A stretch of 64,000 nt of DNA from Bradyrhizobium sp. AZCC 1693 (GCF_036924745.1 NZ_JAZHSD010000001.1:2480001-2544000), one strand, 5' to 3'. Positions 34,852-44,727 are shown, numbered from the stretch's first letter. Made by a program: numbers and translations. The notes: generated by a model not told the origin, from the sequence alone.

Positions 34852-37659
34852 TCAGCCGCTGTTCCGTAATCCCGCAGAAATTCCATTGATCGTGAGCTGA
34901 ATCCCGCGCAGCACCTGTTCGTCCGGACTGTGCGCGCGGTGCTCCTTGAGCAATTCCACCTGCACGTGATTGAGCGGGTCGAGATAGGGGAAGCGGTTGC
35001 GGATCGATCGTTCCAGCAGCGGGTTGCCCTGCAAGAGGCGCTCGTGCCCCATGATGTCGAGCAGCGTCTCGATCGACGAATGCCATTCGCGCCGGATGCG
35101 CCCAAAAATGCTTTCGCGCAACTTCACGTCAGGCACCAGCTCGGCATAGCGCGAGGCGATCGCGATCGAGCTCTTGGCCAGCACCATGTCCATGTTGGAC
35201 AACAACGTGCGGAAGAACGGCCATTCGCGATAGAGTTCCTGCAGGAACGGCATGCCCTGCTCCGGATGCTCCGCAATCCAGGTCTCGACCGCGGAGCCGA
35301 AACCGTACCAGCCCGGCAGCATCAGCCGGCATTGCGCCCAGCTGAACACCCAGGGAATGGCGCGCAGGTCCTCGATCTCGCGGGTCTTCTTGCGCGAGGC
35401 CGGACGGCTGCCGATGTTGAGCGTCGAGATTTCGGTGATGACCGTGGAGCCCCAGAAATAATCGGCAAAGCCTTCGGTCTCGTAGACCAGCCCGCGATAA
35501 GCCCTGAACGCCAGCGCGGAGAGCTGCTCCATCGCGGTGAGATATTCCTTGCGCGGCGCGCTCTGCCGCGGATGCAGCAGGCTCGCCTCCAGCGTCGCGG
35601 CAGCGAGGATTTCCAGATTGCTGCGGCCGACCTCGGGGTTGGAGTATTTGCTGGAGATGATTTCGCCCTGCTCGGTGATGCGGATCTGGCCGTTCACAGC
35701 GCCGCCGGGCTGGGCGATGATGGCGTCATAGCTCGGGCCGCCGCCGCGGCCGACCGAACCGCCGCGGCCGTGGAACAGCCGCAACCGCACGCCGTGGCGC
35801 TCGAACACGTCGACCAGTTCGATTTCGGCCTTGTAGAGCTCCCAGCCCGAGGTGACGAAGCCGCCATCCTTGTTGCTGTCGGAATAGCCGAGCATCACTT
35901 CATGGACGCCGCCGCGGCTGTCCACCAGCCGGCGATAGTCGTGCAGCGACAGCATCCGGTCCATGATGCCGGAGGACGCCTGCAGATCCTCGATGGTCTC
36001 GAACAGCGGCACGATGTTGATGGCGCTGCGGCCGGAGGGGTTGATGAGGCCGACCTCCTTCAGAAGCACCGCCACCTCCAGCATATCGGACATGCCCTTG
36101 CACATCGAGATGATGCATTGGTGGATCACATCCGTGCCAAACCTGGCATGGGCTTCGGCGGCAGCGCGGAACACAGCGAGTTCGCCCAGCGTTTCCTCGC
36201 TGTACTTGACGAAGGCCGAGCTGAGCGGCCTTGCACTGCGCAGCTCACCCAGCAGCAGATTGACGCGGGCTTCTTCGTTGAGGTCCAGATAGGACATCCC
36301 GGCGATCGCCGCGTCGAACAGTTCCGCCACCGTGCGCTCATGCACCGCGGAATTCTGCCTGATGTCGAGCCGCGCGAGATGGAAGCCGAAACAATCCACG
36401 GCCCGGCGCAACGACCGCAGCCGTCCGCGCGCGATCACGCCGGAATTGTTCGCGATCAGCGAGCGATCGAGCACATCGAGATCGGCCTTGAACTCCTTCA
36501 CGCTCGCATAAGGCGCGGCCTCGCCCACCGGGCGGCGCGTAGTTTCAACCTCCAGCCGCACCGCGGTCGCGGTCAGCCGGGCATAGATGCCGGACACCGC
36601 CAGCCGATACGGTTCGCCGCTTCGGTGCGGCGAGGTATCCGGCGAGCGCCCGGCCAGCGCGCGCAATTCGTCGGAGACGTCGGCAAGATGCGCCGCCAGC
36701 GACAGTTCCGAACCAAGGACGTGCAGCTCCTCCAGATAGAAGTTCATCACCCGGCTCGACTGCAGGCGCAGCGTGCCGCGCATCACGTCGGCCGTCACGA
36801 ACGGGTTGCCGTCGCGATCGCCGCCGATCCAGCTTCCCATGGTCAGGAACGAGGCCAGTTCACCCGGCGCGCCGCCCTCCTCCAGGTTCAGCCGGTCTTC
36901 CAGCGCGCAATGCAGCCGCGGCACCTCGTGCAGGAAGGTGTAGTCGTAGAATGACAGGCCATTGGCGACCTCATCGAGCACGGTCAGCTTGGTCCGGCGC
37001 AGCAGATTGGTCTGCCACAGCGTCAGCACGGCGCGGCGCAGTTGTTCGGCGCTGGCTTCGGCTTCCTCCGCCGTGAGCTGGACGCGTTCGCGCCGGTCGA
37101 GCAATCCAGCGATTTCCATCTCGCGGTCGATTGTGCTCTTGCGGCGAACCTCGGTGGGATGCGCGGTCAGCACCGGGCTGACCTGGGCCTCCCCAAAGAA
37201 GCGGCGCAGGTCGGCGGCGCTGAATCCGGCCGTCTTTGCGTGTGACAACGTCTGTGTCAGCAGGCTCGGCCGCGGCCCGCCGGGACCACGACCGCGCATC
37301 TGGCGGATGTTGTTCTGGTCCTCGGCGATGTTGGCGAGATGCGAGAAATAGCTGAAGGCGCGGACGATCCGGACGGTATCGCTGATCGACATGCTGTCGA
37401 GGATGGTTTCGAGTTCCCGCCGCGCCAGCTTGTCCTCGTCGCGGTGGAACCGGATCGAGGTCTGCCGGATGCGCTCGACCAGGTCGAACACGTCGGCCCC
37501 CTCCTGGTCGCGCACGGTATCGCCGAGAATACGGCCCAGCAGGCGGATATCCGTCCGCAGCCGCGCGTCTTCCTCCAACGCCAGCGTTTCCTCGGTACGG
37601 TCGAACCGGACCTCGATCTCGGGAGACATGGTCTGGGAAGACACTATCTGGGAAGTCAT
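34852..37659 (-). CDS. ppc: Phosphoenolpyruvate carboxylase
   Basis: 935 residues from ATG 37659. It fixes bicarbonate onto PEP to give oxaloacetate, refilling the TCA cycle. Catalytic landmarks are all present: His in [16 protein letters not shown] (about residue 170), [35 protein letters not shown] with catalytic Lys, and the loop [19 protein letters not shown]. The C-terminus [15 protein letters not shown] carries the region used for aspartate/malate inhibition, ending Asn-Ser-Gly rather than the usual Asn-Thr-Gly. The length is normal for rhizobial enzymes. The gene is monocistronic; P1 repeats flank it on both sides. Confidence 0.98.
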   Translation of the reverse strand: MTSQIVSSQTMSPEIEVRFDRTEETLALEEDARLRTDIRLLGRILGDTVRDQEGADVFDLVERIRQTSIRFHRDEDKLARRELETILDSMSISDTVRIVRAFSYFSHLANIAEDQNNIRQMRGRGPGGPRPSLLTQTLSHAKTAGFSAADLRRFFGEAQVSPVLTAHPTEVRRKSTIDREMEIAGLLDRRERVQLTAEEAEASAEQLRRAVLTLWQTNLLRRTKLTVLDEVANGLSFYDYTFLHEVPRLHCALEDRLNLEEGGAPGELASFLTMGSWIGGDRDGNPFVTADVMRGTLRLQSSRVMNFYLEELHVLGSELSLAAHLADVSDELRALAGRSPDTSPHRSGEPYRLAVSGIYARLTATAVRLEVETTRRPVGEAAPYASVKEFKADLDVLDRSLIANNSGVIARGRLRSLRRAVDCFGFHLARLDIRQNSAVHERTVAELFDAAIAGMSYLDLNEEARVNLLLGELRSARPLSSAFVKYSEETLGELAVFRAAAEAHARFGTDVIHQCIISMCKGMSDMLEVAVLLKEVGLINPSGRSAINIVPLFETIEDLQASSGIMDRMLSLHDYRRLVDSRGGVHEVMLGYSDSNKDGGFVTSGWELYKAEIELVDVFERHGVRLRLFHGRGGSVGRGGGPSYDAIIAQPGGAVNGQIRITEQGEIISSKYSNPEVGRSNLEILAAATLEASLLHPRQSAPRKEYLTAMEQLSALAFRAYRGLVYETEGFADYFWGSTVITEISTLNIGSRPASRKKTREIEDLRAIPWVFSWAQCRLMLPGWYGFGSAVETWIAEHPEQGMPFLQELYREWPFFRTLLSNMDMVLAKSSIAIASRYAELVPDVKLRESIFGRIRREWHSSIETLLDIMGHERLLQGNPLLERSIRNRFPYLDPLNHVQVELLKEHRAHSPDEQVLRGIQLTINGISAGLRNSG

Positions 37660-37773
37660 GGCTGGCCACCTCAGAAATTGCCCGGCAATTCCGAGTGTGC
37701 AATTTTTTTACCGCAGTGCAAGATAAAGATGGAGGATAAAGATGGAGGCGGCTCTTCGTCGTCCCTTCTCTTG

Positions 37774-37893
37774 CGTCGTCCCTGCGAAAGCAGGGATCCA
37801 TAGCCACCGGCCATGGGGCTCGCACGAGGTCTTAGCCGATGTGGCCATCAGAGAAGCCGCGGAGTATGGGTCCCTGCTTTCGCAGGGACGACG
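37774..37893. repeat. P1 dispersed palindromic repeat
   Basis: Arms CGTCGTCCCTGCGAAAGCAG and CCCTGCTTTCGCAGGGACGA face each other across about 80 bases. It fills the gap between the ppc start region and the end of the acyl-CoA synthetase gene. Confidence 0.85.
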
Positions 37894-37899
37894 AGATAC

Positions 37900-39441
37900 C
37901 TAAATCCTCCGCCCGGCCTGCTCCCAATAGGGATCGCGCAGCCGGCGCTTGAAGATTTTGCCGGAATCTTCTCGCGGCAGGTTGGACTGGATTTCGATGT
38001 GCTTCGGCACCTTGTAATCGGCCAGCGATAGCTTGAGCTGGGCGCGGACGGACGCGATGTCGAGCGTCACGCCCGGCTGCGGCTCCACCACCGCCATCAG
38101 CGCCTCGCCGAATTCCGCGTCGGGAATGCCGAACACCGCGCAATCATGCACGCCCGGTATCGCGTGCAGCGCGGCCTCGATCTCGGCCGGATAGATGTTG
38201 ACGCCGCCCGAAATCACCATGTCGCGCTTGCGGTCGCAGATGAAGACATAGCCGTCGGCGTCGATGTAGCCGACATCGCCCGAGGTGATGAAGCCGTCGC
38301 GATCGATCTCGGCGCGTTTTTCCGGCTTGTTGTGATAGGTGAAATCAGGATTGCCTGATATGCGCGAATAGATTTCGCCGATTTCGCCCTGCGGCAATTC
38401 CTTGCCGTCGTCGCCGATGAAACGCAATTCCGCGCCGGGCGAAATCCTGCCGACGGTGCCGGGCTTTCTCAGCGCGTCCTCCGAAGTGGCGAAGGTGACG
38501 GCGCCCGACTCGGTCGAGCCGTAGAATTCGTAGATGATCGGCCCCCACCATTCGATCATCGCGCGCTTGACGTCGGCTGGACAGGGCGCGGCGGCATGGA
38601 TGATGTGGCGCAGCGACGACATGTCGTATTTCTTGCGGACCTCCTCCGGCAGCTTCATCAGCCGGATGAACATGGTCGGCACCATGAAGATGGTGTCGAT
38701 CTTCTCGGTCTCGATCACGCGCAAAAATTCTTCCGCGTCGAAGCGCGGCATGATCACCAGCGCGCCGCCAAGGCGGCCTGCGCGCAGGCCGAACGAATTC
38801 GGGGCGGAGTGATACAGCGGCCCGGGAAGCAGCGCGCGGGCGCCCGGCTTGAGGCCATAGATCATCCCGCGCATGCGCTCGGCATTGGCGCTCTGCTCCG
38901 GCGTCGGGGCAAACCGGCGCACGCCCTTGGGATGGCCTGTGGTGCCCGAGGTGTAGATCATGTTCTGCGGCTGCGGCACCGCCGGCCCGTCATAGCGCGG
39001 GTGCTGCTTTAGCCAGGATTCGAAATCGATCGCGAAATCGGGCGTGGTGAGGTGATCGGGATTGATCTTGTAATTGGCGATAATTTCCGGCGGCGTCGGT
39101 ACGCTGATTGCCGTGACGCCCTGCGGGATCGCCTCGCGCAACTGGTGCAGCATGTCGGCATGCGCGATCAGCACCGAGGTGCCGGAATCCTTCAGCACAT
39201 AATTGATCTCTTCCGGCTTGAAGTGCCAATTGACGGGCACGCCATAGGCGCCGAGCCGCATCGCGGCATAGGCCGCCTCGATGAAGGCGATGTCGTTGCG
39301 CATCAGCATGGCGACGCTGTCACCCTGCTTGACGCCGAGTTTTTGCAAGCCGCTGGCGATGCGCTCAGAGCGATCGGCGACCTCCGCATGGTCGCGCCGT
39401 CGCGGGCCGCTGATGATGCCATGGAAGGGGGAGTCGGTCAT
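37900..39441 (-). CDS. AMP-forming acyl-CoA synthetase
   Basis: 513 residues from ATG 39441. An adenylate-forming enzyme that activates a carboxylic acid to its CoA thioester. Motifs present: P-loop MIYTSGTTGHPKGVRR, IIYEFYGSTESGAVTF (A4/A5), GFITSGDVGYIDADGYVFICDRKRD (A7/A8 hinge), VISGGVNIYPAEIE and the C-terminal Lys in LPREDSGKIFKRRLRD. The sequence starts rather close to the first core region, so the N-terminus is short. Chain-length preference cannot be read. An enoyl-CoA hydratase gene lies upstream on the same strand, with a P4 repeat between. Confidence 0.92.
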   Translation of the reverse strand: MTDSPFHGIISGPRRRDHAEVADRSERIASGLQKLGVKQGDSVAMLMRNDIAFIEAAYAAMRLGAYGVPVNWHFKPEEINYVLKDSGTSVLIAHADMLHQLREAIPQGVTAISVPTPPEIIANYKINPDHLTTPDFAIDFESWLKQHPRYDGPAVPQPQNMIYTSGTTGHPKGVRRFAPTPEQSANAERMRGMIYGLKPGARALLPGPLYHSAPNSFGLRAGRLGGALVIMPRFDAEEFLRVIETEKIDTIFMVPTMFIRLMKLPEEVRKKYDMSSLRHIIHAAAPCPADVKRAMIEWWGPIIYEFYGSTESGAVTFATSEDALRKPGTVGRISPGAELRFIGDDGKELPQGEIGEIYSRISGNPDFTYHNKPEKRAEIDRDGFITSGDVGYIDADGYVFICDRKRDMVISGGVNIYPAEIEAALHAIPGVHDCAVFGIPDAEFGEALMAVVEPQPGVTLDIASVRAQLKLSLADYKVPKHIEIQSNLPREDSGKIFKRRLRDPYWEQAGRRI

Positions 39442-39478
39442 TGCCTTGTTCTTTTTTCTTACGAGAATTTTTCAGATC

Positions 39479-39564
39479 GTCATGGCTGGGCTTGTCCCGG
39501 CCATCTACGTTCTTGCTCGCGGTTACAAAGGACGTGGATCACCGGGACAAGCCCGGTGATGACG
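39479..39564. repeat. P4 dispersed palindromic repeat (GGGCTTGTCCCGG)
   Basis: GTCATGGCTGGGCTTGTCCC at the left and GGGACAAGCCCGGTGATGAC at the right pair as a long stem. The element lies between the acyl-CoA synthetase and enoyl-CoA hydratase genes. A second copy is at 52426-52512. Confidence 0.85.
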
Positions 39565-39569
39565 GCGAA

Positions 39570-40385
39570 TTAGCCCACGTCCGCAAACCGCGGCGCGCGC
39601 TTTTCCATATTCGCGCGCACCGCCTCAGTCTGGTTGGGACTGCCGAGCAACTTCTGCTGCTCGACTGACTCGGCCAGCAGCGCCGGAGCTGGGTCGACAG
39701 ACAGCTTGTTCAGCATGCGCTTGGCGGCGCGGATCGCATCCGGACTCTTGCCGGCGATTTCGCGCGCGACCTCGAAGGCCGCAGCAAGCGGGTCGTCACA
39801 GATCCGCGTCGCGAGACCGTAGCTCATGGCTTCCTGCGCCGAGAAGATGCGCCCGGTATAAGTGAGGTCGCGCAGGATATCGTCACGGACGAGACTCGCG
39901 AGGATCGGCGTGCCGGCCATGTCGGGCACCAGGCCCCATTTGATCTCCATGATCGACATCCGCGCGTCGGGCGTGAGGAAGCGCATGTCGGCGCCGAGCG
40001 CGAGCTGGAAGCCGCCGCCGAACGCCACGCCCTGGATCGCGGCGATGACAGGCACCGGGAGCTGGCGCCAGCCCCAGACCGCAGCTTGCGGAAAGTTCGC
40101 CAGCCCATGCGTGCGTGCAGTGAGGTCGCGTTTCTCGCCACCGGCGATCCCGTTACCGCCGCTCTCCTTCATCGCGGCAAAGCGTCCCATATCGAGCCCG
40201 GCACAGAATGCCCGCCCCTCCCCGGACAATACTACCACCCGGACGCCTTTTTCATGGGCAAGCCGTTCGGTCGCGGCCACCAGCGCCTCAAACATCGCGG
40301 CATCGAGCGCGTTCATCTTGTCGGCTCGCACCAGCCGGACGTCAGCGATGCCGTCCGAAATCGATATCGAGACGCGTTGCTCCAT
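39570..40385 (-). CDS. Enoyl-CoA hydratase/isomerase family protein
   Basis: 271 residues from ATG 40385, with GGAGGAG upstream. Crotonase fold: SGEGRAFCAGLDMGRF (oxyanion hole), AIQGVAFGGGFQLALGADMRF (second oxyanion glycine) and MEIKWGLVPDMAGT. The first catalytic Glu position is filled (Met-Glu-Ile) and the second position is Asp in place of Glu, a pattern found in many isomerase-type members. An insertion, ESGGNGIAGGEKRDLTART, follows the first oxyanion loop. It likely works with the neighbouring synthetase and the divergent dienoyl-CoA reductase-like SDR in unsaturated acyl-CoA breakdown. Confidence 0.9.
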   Translation of the reverse strand: MEQRVSISISDGIADVRLVRADKMNALDAAMFEALVAATERLAHEKGVRVVVLSGEGRAFCAGLDMGRFAAMKESGGNGIAGGEKRDLTARTHGLANFPQAAVWGWRQLPVPVIAAIQGVAFGGGFQLALGADMRFLTPDARMSIMEIKWGLVPDMAGTPILASLVRDDILRDLTYTGRIFSAQEAMSYGLATRICDDPLAAAFEVAREIAGKSPDAIRAAKRMLNKLSVDPAPALLAESVEQQKLLGSPNQTEAVRANMEKRAPRFADVG

Positions 40386-40486
40386 GAGAATTCTCCTCCA
40401 CACTTCGTTCTTGGCGCTTTACAGAACGGCCGTTGCCGGTTTTAGTCAATCGACCAATTAACAGACAATCCCCTTGGGTGGAAACG

Positions 40487-41359
40487 ATGTTCAACGATCA
40501 GCTTCTCGCCGGGCGGCGCATTCTCGTGACCGGAGGCGGCACCGGCCTCGGCAAGTCCATGGCCGCACGGTTTCTCCAACTGGGAGCCGAGGTCCACATC
40601 TGCGGCCGACGCAAGACCGTGTGCGACGAGACTGCGACCGAATTGATGGACCTGCATGGCGGGCGTGTGATCAGCCACGGCGTCGACATCCGCAATGCGA
40701 TGGCGGTCGACGAAATGATCGAACAGATCTGGACCGAAGGTCCCCTCACCGATCTCATCAACAATGCGGCCGGCAACTTCATCTCGCGCTCGGAAGAGCT
40801 CTCGCCGCGCGGTTTTGATGCCGTCGCCAACATCGTGATGCATGGCACGTTCTATGTGACACACGCCGTGGGACGGCGCTGGATCGCCGGTAATCATCGC
40901 GGCAACGTGGTGTCGATCACCGTGACCTGGGTGCGCAACGGCTCGCCCTATGTGGTGCCGTCGGCGATGAGCAAATCCGCGATCCACGCCATGACGATGT
41001 CGCTGGCGGTCGAATGGGGCAAGCACGGCATCCGCCTCAACACCATTGCGCCGGGCGAAATCCCGACCGAGGGCATGAGCAAGCGCATCAAGCCCGGCGA
41101 CGAGGCCGGCGCGCGCACCCGGGCGCAGAACCCGATGGGCCGCGTCGGCACCATGGAGGAATTGCAGAACCTGGCGGTGTTCCTGATCTCCGGCGGCTGC
41201 GACTGGATCAATGGCGAGACCATCGCCATGGACGGCGCGCAGGCGCTCGCGATGGGCGGCAATTTCTATCAGTTGCGCGACTGGAGCGACGACGACTGGA
41301 GCAAGGCGCGCGACTCGATCAAGGCGCAGAACGAAAAGGACCGCGCGGCGCGGGGGTGA
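40487..41359 (+). CDS. SDR resembling 2,4-dienoyl-CoA reductase (DECR type)
   Basis: 290 residues from ATG 40487. Rossmann motif ILVTGGGTGLGKSMAARF, NNAAGNFISRSEELS, then SPYVVPSAMSKSAIHAMTMS with LAVEWGKHGIRLN and the C-terminal MDGAQALAMGGNFYQLRDWS. This part closely resembles mammalian mitochondrial 2,4-dienoyl-CoA reductase, including Ser-x3-Lys instead of Tyr-x3-Lys. In the mammalian enzyme a Tyr 15 residues before the Lys is catalytic; here that position is Trp (VTWVRN), and a Tyr lies 8 before the Lys. It is divergent from the hydratase gene (101 bases between starts). Role in double-bond reduction during beta-oxidation is inferred. Confidence 0.82.
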   Translation: MFNDQLLAGRRILVTGGGTGLGKSMAARFLQLGAEVHICGRRKTVCDETATELMDLHGGRVISHGVDIRNAMAVDEMIEQIWTEGPLTDLINNAAGNFISRSEELSPRGFDAVANIVMHGTFYVTHAVGRRWIAGNHRGNVVSITVTWVRNGSPYVVPSAMSKSAIHAMTMSLAVEWGKHGIRLNTIAPGEIPTEGMSKRIKPGDEAGARTRAQNPMGRVGTMEELQNLAVFLISGGCDWINGETIAMDGAQALAMGGNFYQLRDWSDDDWSKARDSIKAQNEKDRAARG

Positions 41360-41362
41360 GCT

Positions 41363-41480
41363 GTCGTCCCTGCGAACGCAGGGACCCATAACCACCGTCG
41401 TTCGTTTTGCGAAGGCAACTAGCGCCATCGTCTCACTGATCGGCCGCGGCGTATGGGTCCCTGCATTCGCAGGGACGACG
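41363..41480. repeat. P1 dispersed palindromic repeat
   Basis: Arms CGTCCCTGCGAACGCAGGGA and TCCCTGCATTCGCAGGGACG. It directly follows the SDR gene and precedes the insertion sequence by about 30 bases. Confidence 0.85.
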
Positions 41481-41493
41481 TGCTGAAGAGTTG

Positions 41494-41509
41494 CGGCCAC
41501 TCTCGCGTA
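41494..41509. repeat. Target-site duplication, left copy (16 bp)
   Basis: CGGCCACTCTCGCGTA directly abuts the left end of the insertion sequence. The identical 16 bases follow the right end at 43049-43064. Confidence 0.92.
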
Positions 41510-43048
41510 TGTCCGTAGCGGGTGAAGTTGTCGTATTTTTGTAGCTCGTGATCTGTCGCCTTCGTTGTTGAGTTTCGGAGGAGCCGGAAGGCGTGGACGG
41601 TTTCCTCCGGGTTGGTCATGCCACGGATATTGCTGCCGGGTTAGCCCTCCTGGTCGGTTTCTTTGTTCGACTTGAAGCCCGTTTCTCCGCCCCGACCCGC
41701 GCTATCTCGACGGCGGCGCGCGCAGGGGCGGTCAAGGACGCGCGCTTGCGCGCCCGCAAGGGCTTGTCCTTGACGGCTCCGAGCACGCTGCCAGGCTGAG
41801 GCGCGTCGGGGCTGATCTGGTGTCCGTCGGCGGCAAACGTCGCCAATCGGTGCGGGCCAAGGAACACGCTCGCGGTGCCATCGGGATACTCATGGACCCG
41901 CACCAGGGCTTTGACGAAGTGGGGCCTGAGCCGGCTCTCCGGCAGCTGCAGCCGCCGACCGTTCCATGCGATCGTATTGTCGTTGGCGACGGTTCGGTCT
42001 TCGATCACGCACAGCGCTTCGCGCCAAGCCTCGTGGCGATCGGCGACGAACGCCGTGCCCGGCTGTTCGGCCTTGATCGCAAACGCCGCGTTATGCTCGG
42101 CCATGTAATGCGCCCTCAGCCACGCATTGGCGGCTTCGACCGTCCTGATCCCGGCGAGCCGCAGGTCCTTCGGCAGCCGGCCCTGCAGCGTGCCGAACAT
42201 CCGCTCGGAGCGCCCGCGCGCCTCCGGCGAATAGGCTGCGATATGCTCGATCCCAAGATGCGATAAAGCCCGTCCCACCTGGGTTTGTTGCGTCTTCGAG
42301 ACCTTCTCGCCAGCCTTCGGGGTGTAGAAATAATGGCTGCCGCGATCGGTGTAGAGCGCGCAGAACAGGCCGCGCCCGCCAATCACTTCGCCCAAGGCCT
42401 GGAACGTCGACGCCGTGCCTTCTTCCTCGACCAGAAACATCGAGTAGATCTCGCTCGTCGCATCGTCCAGCGTGACGATCAGGTCCATCGCCGGCAGACC
42501 TTCGATCCAGGCGTGGCGCGACCCGTCCTGATGCAGCAGCATGCCCGGAAGCGGCCGGCGCGGACGCTTCTTGCGGTGCGCCGAACGCTTCGGCGCCTTC
42601 CGCACCAAGCCCGCCGCGTGCAAGGCCAGCTTCGTCACCGTGTAGCCAAGCACATAGCCATGCCGCTTTTGCAGCTGCTCGTGGAAGTGCTTCACCGTGA
42701 AGTCCGCGTACCTGTCCCGGAACAGCCCCAGCATCCGCTCAAGCTCTTCCTCCGGCGCGCGCCGCGGCGATCGCCGCCCCATACGGAGGTCGACAAGCCC
42801 GTCATCGCCCTCCGCCTCATAGCGTTCCGCCCAACGTTGAAACGTCCGCACGTTGATCCCGAGAAGCTCAGCCGCGGCCGCCTGCGTCAGTTCCTTCGCC
42901 TCCGTCCGATCCAGCAAATCCGAAAACCGCATCCGTCGTACACCCTCGTGAATGGATGCCGTGCCCATCGTGCCCCCTTTGTTCCAGGGCACCAAAAACA
43001 CGACACTTCACGAGCTACAAACACACGACAGATCACGCGCTACTGACA
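41510..43048 (-). mobile_element. Insertion sequence, IS1202/ISNCY-like, 1539 bp
   Basis: The ends are imperfect inverted repeats: TGTCCGTAGCGGGTGA at 41510-41525, and TGTCAGTAGCGCGTGA read inward from 43048 (14 of 16 match). Each end has a second inner site, TTTGTAGCTCGTGA, at 41538-41551 and inverted at 43008-43021, so two GTAGC-type motifs spaced 25-26 bases lie at each end and are probably transposase binding sites. A 16-bp target duplication flanks the element. TGT...ACA ends, a single long DDE transposase and a 15-18 bp duplication fit the ISTde1 subgroup of the IS1202 family (formerly placed in ISNCY), from memory. The single gene is intact. Confidence 0.9.
41616..42968 (-). CDS. DDE transposase of the IS element
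   Basis: 450 residues from ATG 42968, preceded by AAAGGGG; a GTG at 43001 would add 11 residues. It has an N-terminal helix-turn-helix (LTQAAAAELLGINVRTFQRW), a linker, and an rve-type catalytic core with Asp in LLHQDGSRHAWI, Asp in LYTDRGSHYFYTP and Glu in EARGRSERMFGTLQ. The C-terminal part is basic and low-complexity (KDKPLRARKRASLTAPARAA), as in many ISNCY-type transposases. No frameshift or internal stop is seen, so it may be functional. It points away from the downstream acyl-CoA synthetase gene. Confidence 0.92.
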   Translation of the reverse strand: MGTASIHEGVRRMRFSDLLDRTEAKELTQAAAAELLGINVRTFQRWAERYEAEGDDGLVDLRMGRRSPRRAPEEELERMLGLFRDRYADFTVKHFHEQLQKRHGYVLGYTVTKLALHAAGLVRKAPKRSAHRKKRPRRPLPGMLLHQDGSRHAWIEGLPAMDLIVTLDDATSEIYSMFLVEEEGTASTFQALGEVIGGRGLFCALYTDRGSHYFYTPKAGEKVSKTQQTQVGRALSHLGIEHIAAYSPEARGRSERMFGTLQGRLPKDLRLAGIRTVEAANAWLRAHYMAEHNAAFAIKAEQPGTAFVADRHEAWREALCVIEDRTVANDNTIAWNGRRLQLPESRLRPHFVKALVRVHEYPDGTASVFLGPHRLATFAADGHQISPDAPQPGSVLGAVKDKPLRARKRASLTAPARAAVEIARVGAEKRASSRTKKPTRRANPAAISVA

Positions 43049-43064
43049 CGGCCACTCTCGCGTA
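43049..43064. repeat. Target-site duplication, right copy (16 bp)
   Basis: CGGCCACTCTCGCGTA, identical to 41494-41509. Removing the element and one copy joins the P1 repeat tail to the upstream region of the acyl-CoA synthetase gene. Confidence 0.92.
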
Positions 43065-43127
43065 TTGTCTTTGTTGCCGGATGACGCCAAACTCCGCGTA
43101 ACGAAAACAAGACGCTACGGGAGAGAC

Positions 43128-44708
43128 ATGTCCGCTTCGCAGCAATTGACGAACCTTGCCGACATGGTGCGCGACCGCGCAAGAACGCGCGGCGACGCGA
43201 TCGCCTATGAATTCGAGGGACGCCAGACCAGCTTCGCCGAATTCGACGCCAACACCAACCGCGTTGCGAACGCGCTGATTGCGCTCGGCGTCAAGCCGGG
43301 CGAGCGCATCGCCTATCTCGGCAAGAACAGCGACTTCTATTTCGAGCTCTTGATGGGCGCGATGAAGGCCAAAGTAGTGATGGCGCCGGTCAATTGGCGC
43401 CTCGCCGGCCCCGAGGTCGCGTTCATCGTCGGTGACTGCAAGGCGCCGGTGCTGTTCGTAGGACCCGAGTTCGTCACCCAGGTCCGCAACATCAAGGCGC
43501 AATTGCCTGACGTGCGCACCATCATCACCACCGAAGGCGGCGCGCCGGAATGGCAGGATTTCGCGGGCTGGCGCGATGCTGCGAGCAGTGATGACCCGAA
43601 GGTCCCGATCAACCCCAACGACATCGCGATCCAGCTCTATACGTCGGGCACCACCGGCAAGCCCAAGGGCGCGATGCTGTCGCACGCCAACTTCCTCAAT
43701 CTGGTGAACGCCGGCGACGAGGCCGAGAAGCCCGAGTGGAACAAATGGACCAGCGACGACGTCTCGCTGGTCGCCATGCCGATCTTTCATATCGGCGGCT
43801 CGGGCTGGGGCGTGATGGGCCTCTACCACGGCGCCAAGGGCGTGATCGCGCGCGAGTTCGATCCGACCAAGGTGCTGGACTTCTTCGAGCAGTCCGGAAT
43901 CACCAAACTGTTCATGGTGCCGGCCGCGATGCAGTTCGTGGTGCGGCAGCCGCGGGCGCGGCAGGTCGATTTTTCGCGGCTGAAATACATGCTCTACGGC
44001 GCCTCGCCGATTCCCGCTGCGCTCTTGAAAGAGTGCATCGAGGTGTTCAAGTGCGGCTTCGTGCAATTGTACGGCATGACCGAGACGACAGGCACCATCG
44101 TAGCCCTGCCGCCCGAGGATCATGTCGAGGGGTTGGAGCGGATGCGCTCCGCCGGCAAGGCGCTGCCCGGCATCGAGCTTGCGATTCTCGACCCCGATGG
44201 CAAGCGGTTGCCGCCGCGCCAGGTCGGCGAGATCGCCACCCGCTCCGGCTCCAACATGGCCGGCTACTGGAACCTGCCCGAGGCGACCGCGAGGACGCTC
44301 GGCAGCGACGGCTGGCTGCGCACCGGCGACGCCGGCTACATGGACGAGGACGGCTACCTCTACATCCACGACCGCATCAAGGACATGATTATCTCCGGCG
44401 GCGAGAATATCTATCCGGCCGAAGTCGAAAGCGCGATCTGCGACCATCCTGACGTCGCCGAAGCCGCCGTGATCGGCATCCCCGACGACAAATGGGGCGA
44501 AGCGGTGAAGGCGATCGTGGTGATGAAGCCCGGCAAGCAGGCAACCGCCGCCGACATCATCAATTTTACCCGCGAGCGCATTGCGGGATTCAAGACGCCG
44601 AAATCGGTCGAATTTCTGGAAGCATTGCCGCGCAATCCGTCGGGGAAGATTTTGCGGCGGAATTTGCGCGAACCTTATTGGGCGGGCAAGGACCGGCAGG
44701 TGAATTGA
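43128..44708 (+). CDS. AMP-forming acyl-CoA synthetase (fatty acid-CoA ligase type)
   Basis: 526 residues from ATG 43128 with GGGAGAG upstream. All adenylate-forming motifs are seen: IQLYTSGTTGKPKGAMLSH, VQLYGMTETTGTIVALPPEDH, GWLRTGDAGYMDEDGYLYIHDRIKD, MIISGGENIYPAEVES and the C-terminal LPRNPSGKILRRNLREPYW with the catalytic Lys. The start segment YEFEGRQTSFAEFDANTNRVANAL is typical of FadD/FACL-type ligases. The insertion sequence ends 79 bases upstream of the start and may have separated the gene from its original promoter. An acyl-CoA dehydrogenase gene is convergent after a P1 repeat. Confidence 0.93.
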   Translation: MSASQQLTNLADMVRDRARTRGDAIAYEFEGRQTSFAEFDANTNRVANALIALGVKPGERIAYLGKNSDFYFELLMGAMKAKVVMAPVNWRLAGPEVAFIVGDCKAPVLFVGPEFVTQVRNIKAQLPDVRTIITTEGGAPEWQDFAGWRDAASSDDPKVPINPNDIAIQLYTSGTTGKPKGAMLSHANFLNLVNAGDEAEKPEWNKWTSDDVSLVAMPIFHIGGSGWGVMGLYHGAKGVIAREFDPTKVLDFFEQSGITKLFMVPAAMQFVVRQPRARQVDFSRLKYMLYGASPIPAALLKECIEVFKCGFVQLYGMTETTGTIVALPPEDHVEGLERMRSAGKALPGIELAILDPDGKRLPPRQVGEIATRSGSNMAGYWNLPEATARTLGSDGWLRTGDAGYMDEDGYLYIHDRIKDMIISGGENIYPAEVESAICDHPDVAEAAVIGIPDDKWGEAVKAIVVMKPGKQATAADIINFTRERIAGFKTPKSVEFLEALPRNPSGKILRRNLREPYWAGKDRQVN

Positions 44709-44727
44709 TCCGTTGTCTATCAACGTT

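Noticed and set aside
34930..36954. Long plus-strand open frame (674 codons) opposite ppc
   Set aside because: High-GC antisense shadow of a certain gene; Arg/His/Gln-rich low-quality translation with no motif. Similar antisense frames opposite eutB (3131-4660), an acyl-CoA synthetase (43008-44723) and the ACAD gene (52621-54618) are rejected for the same reason.
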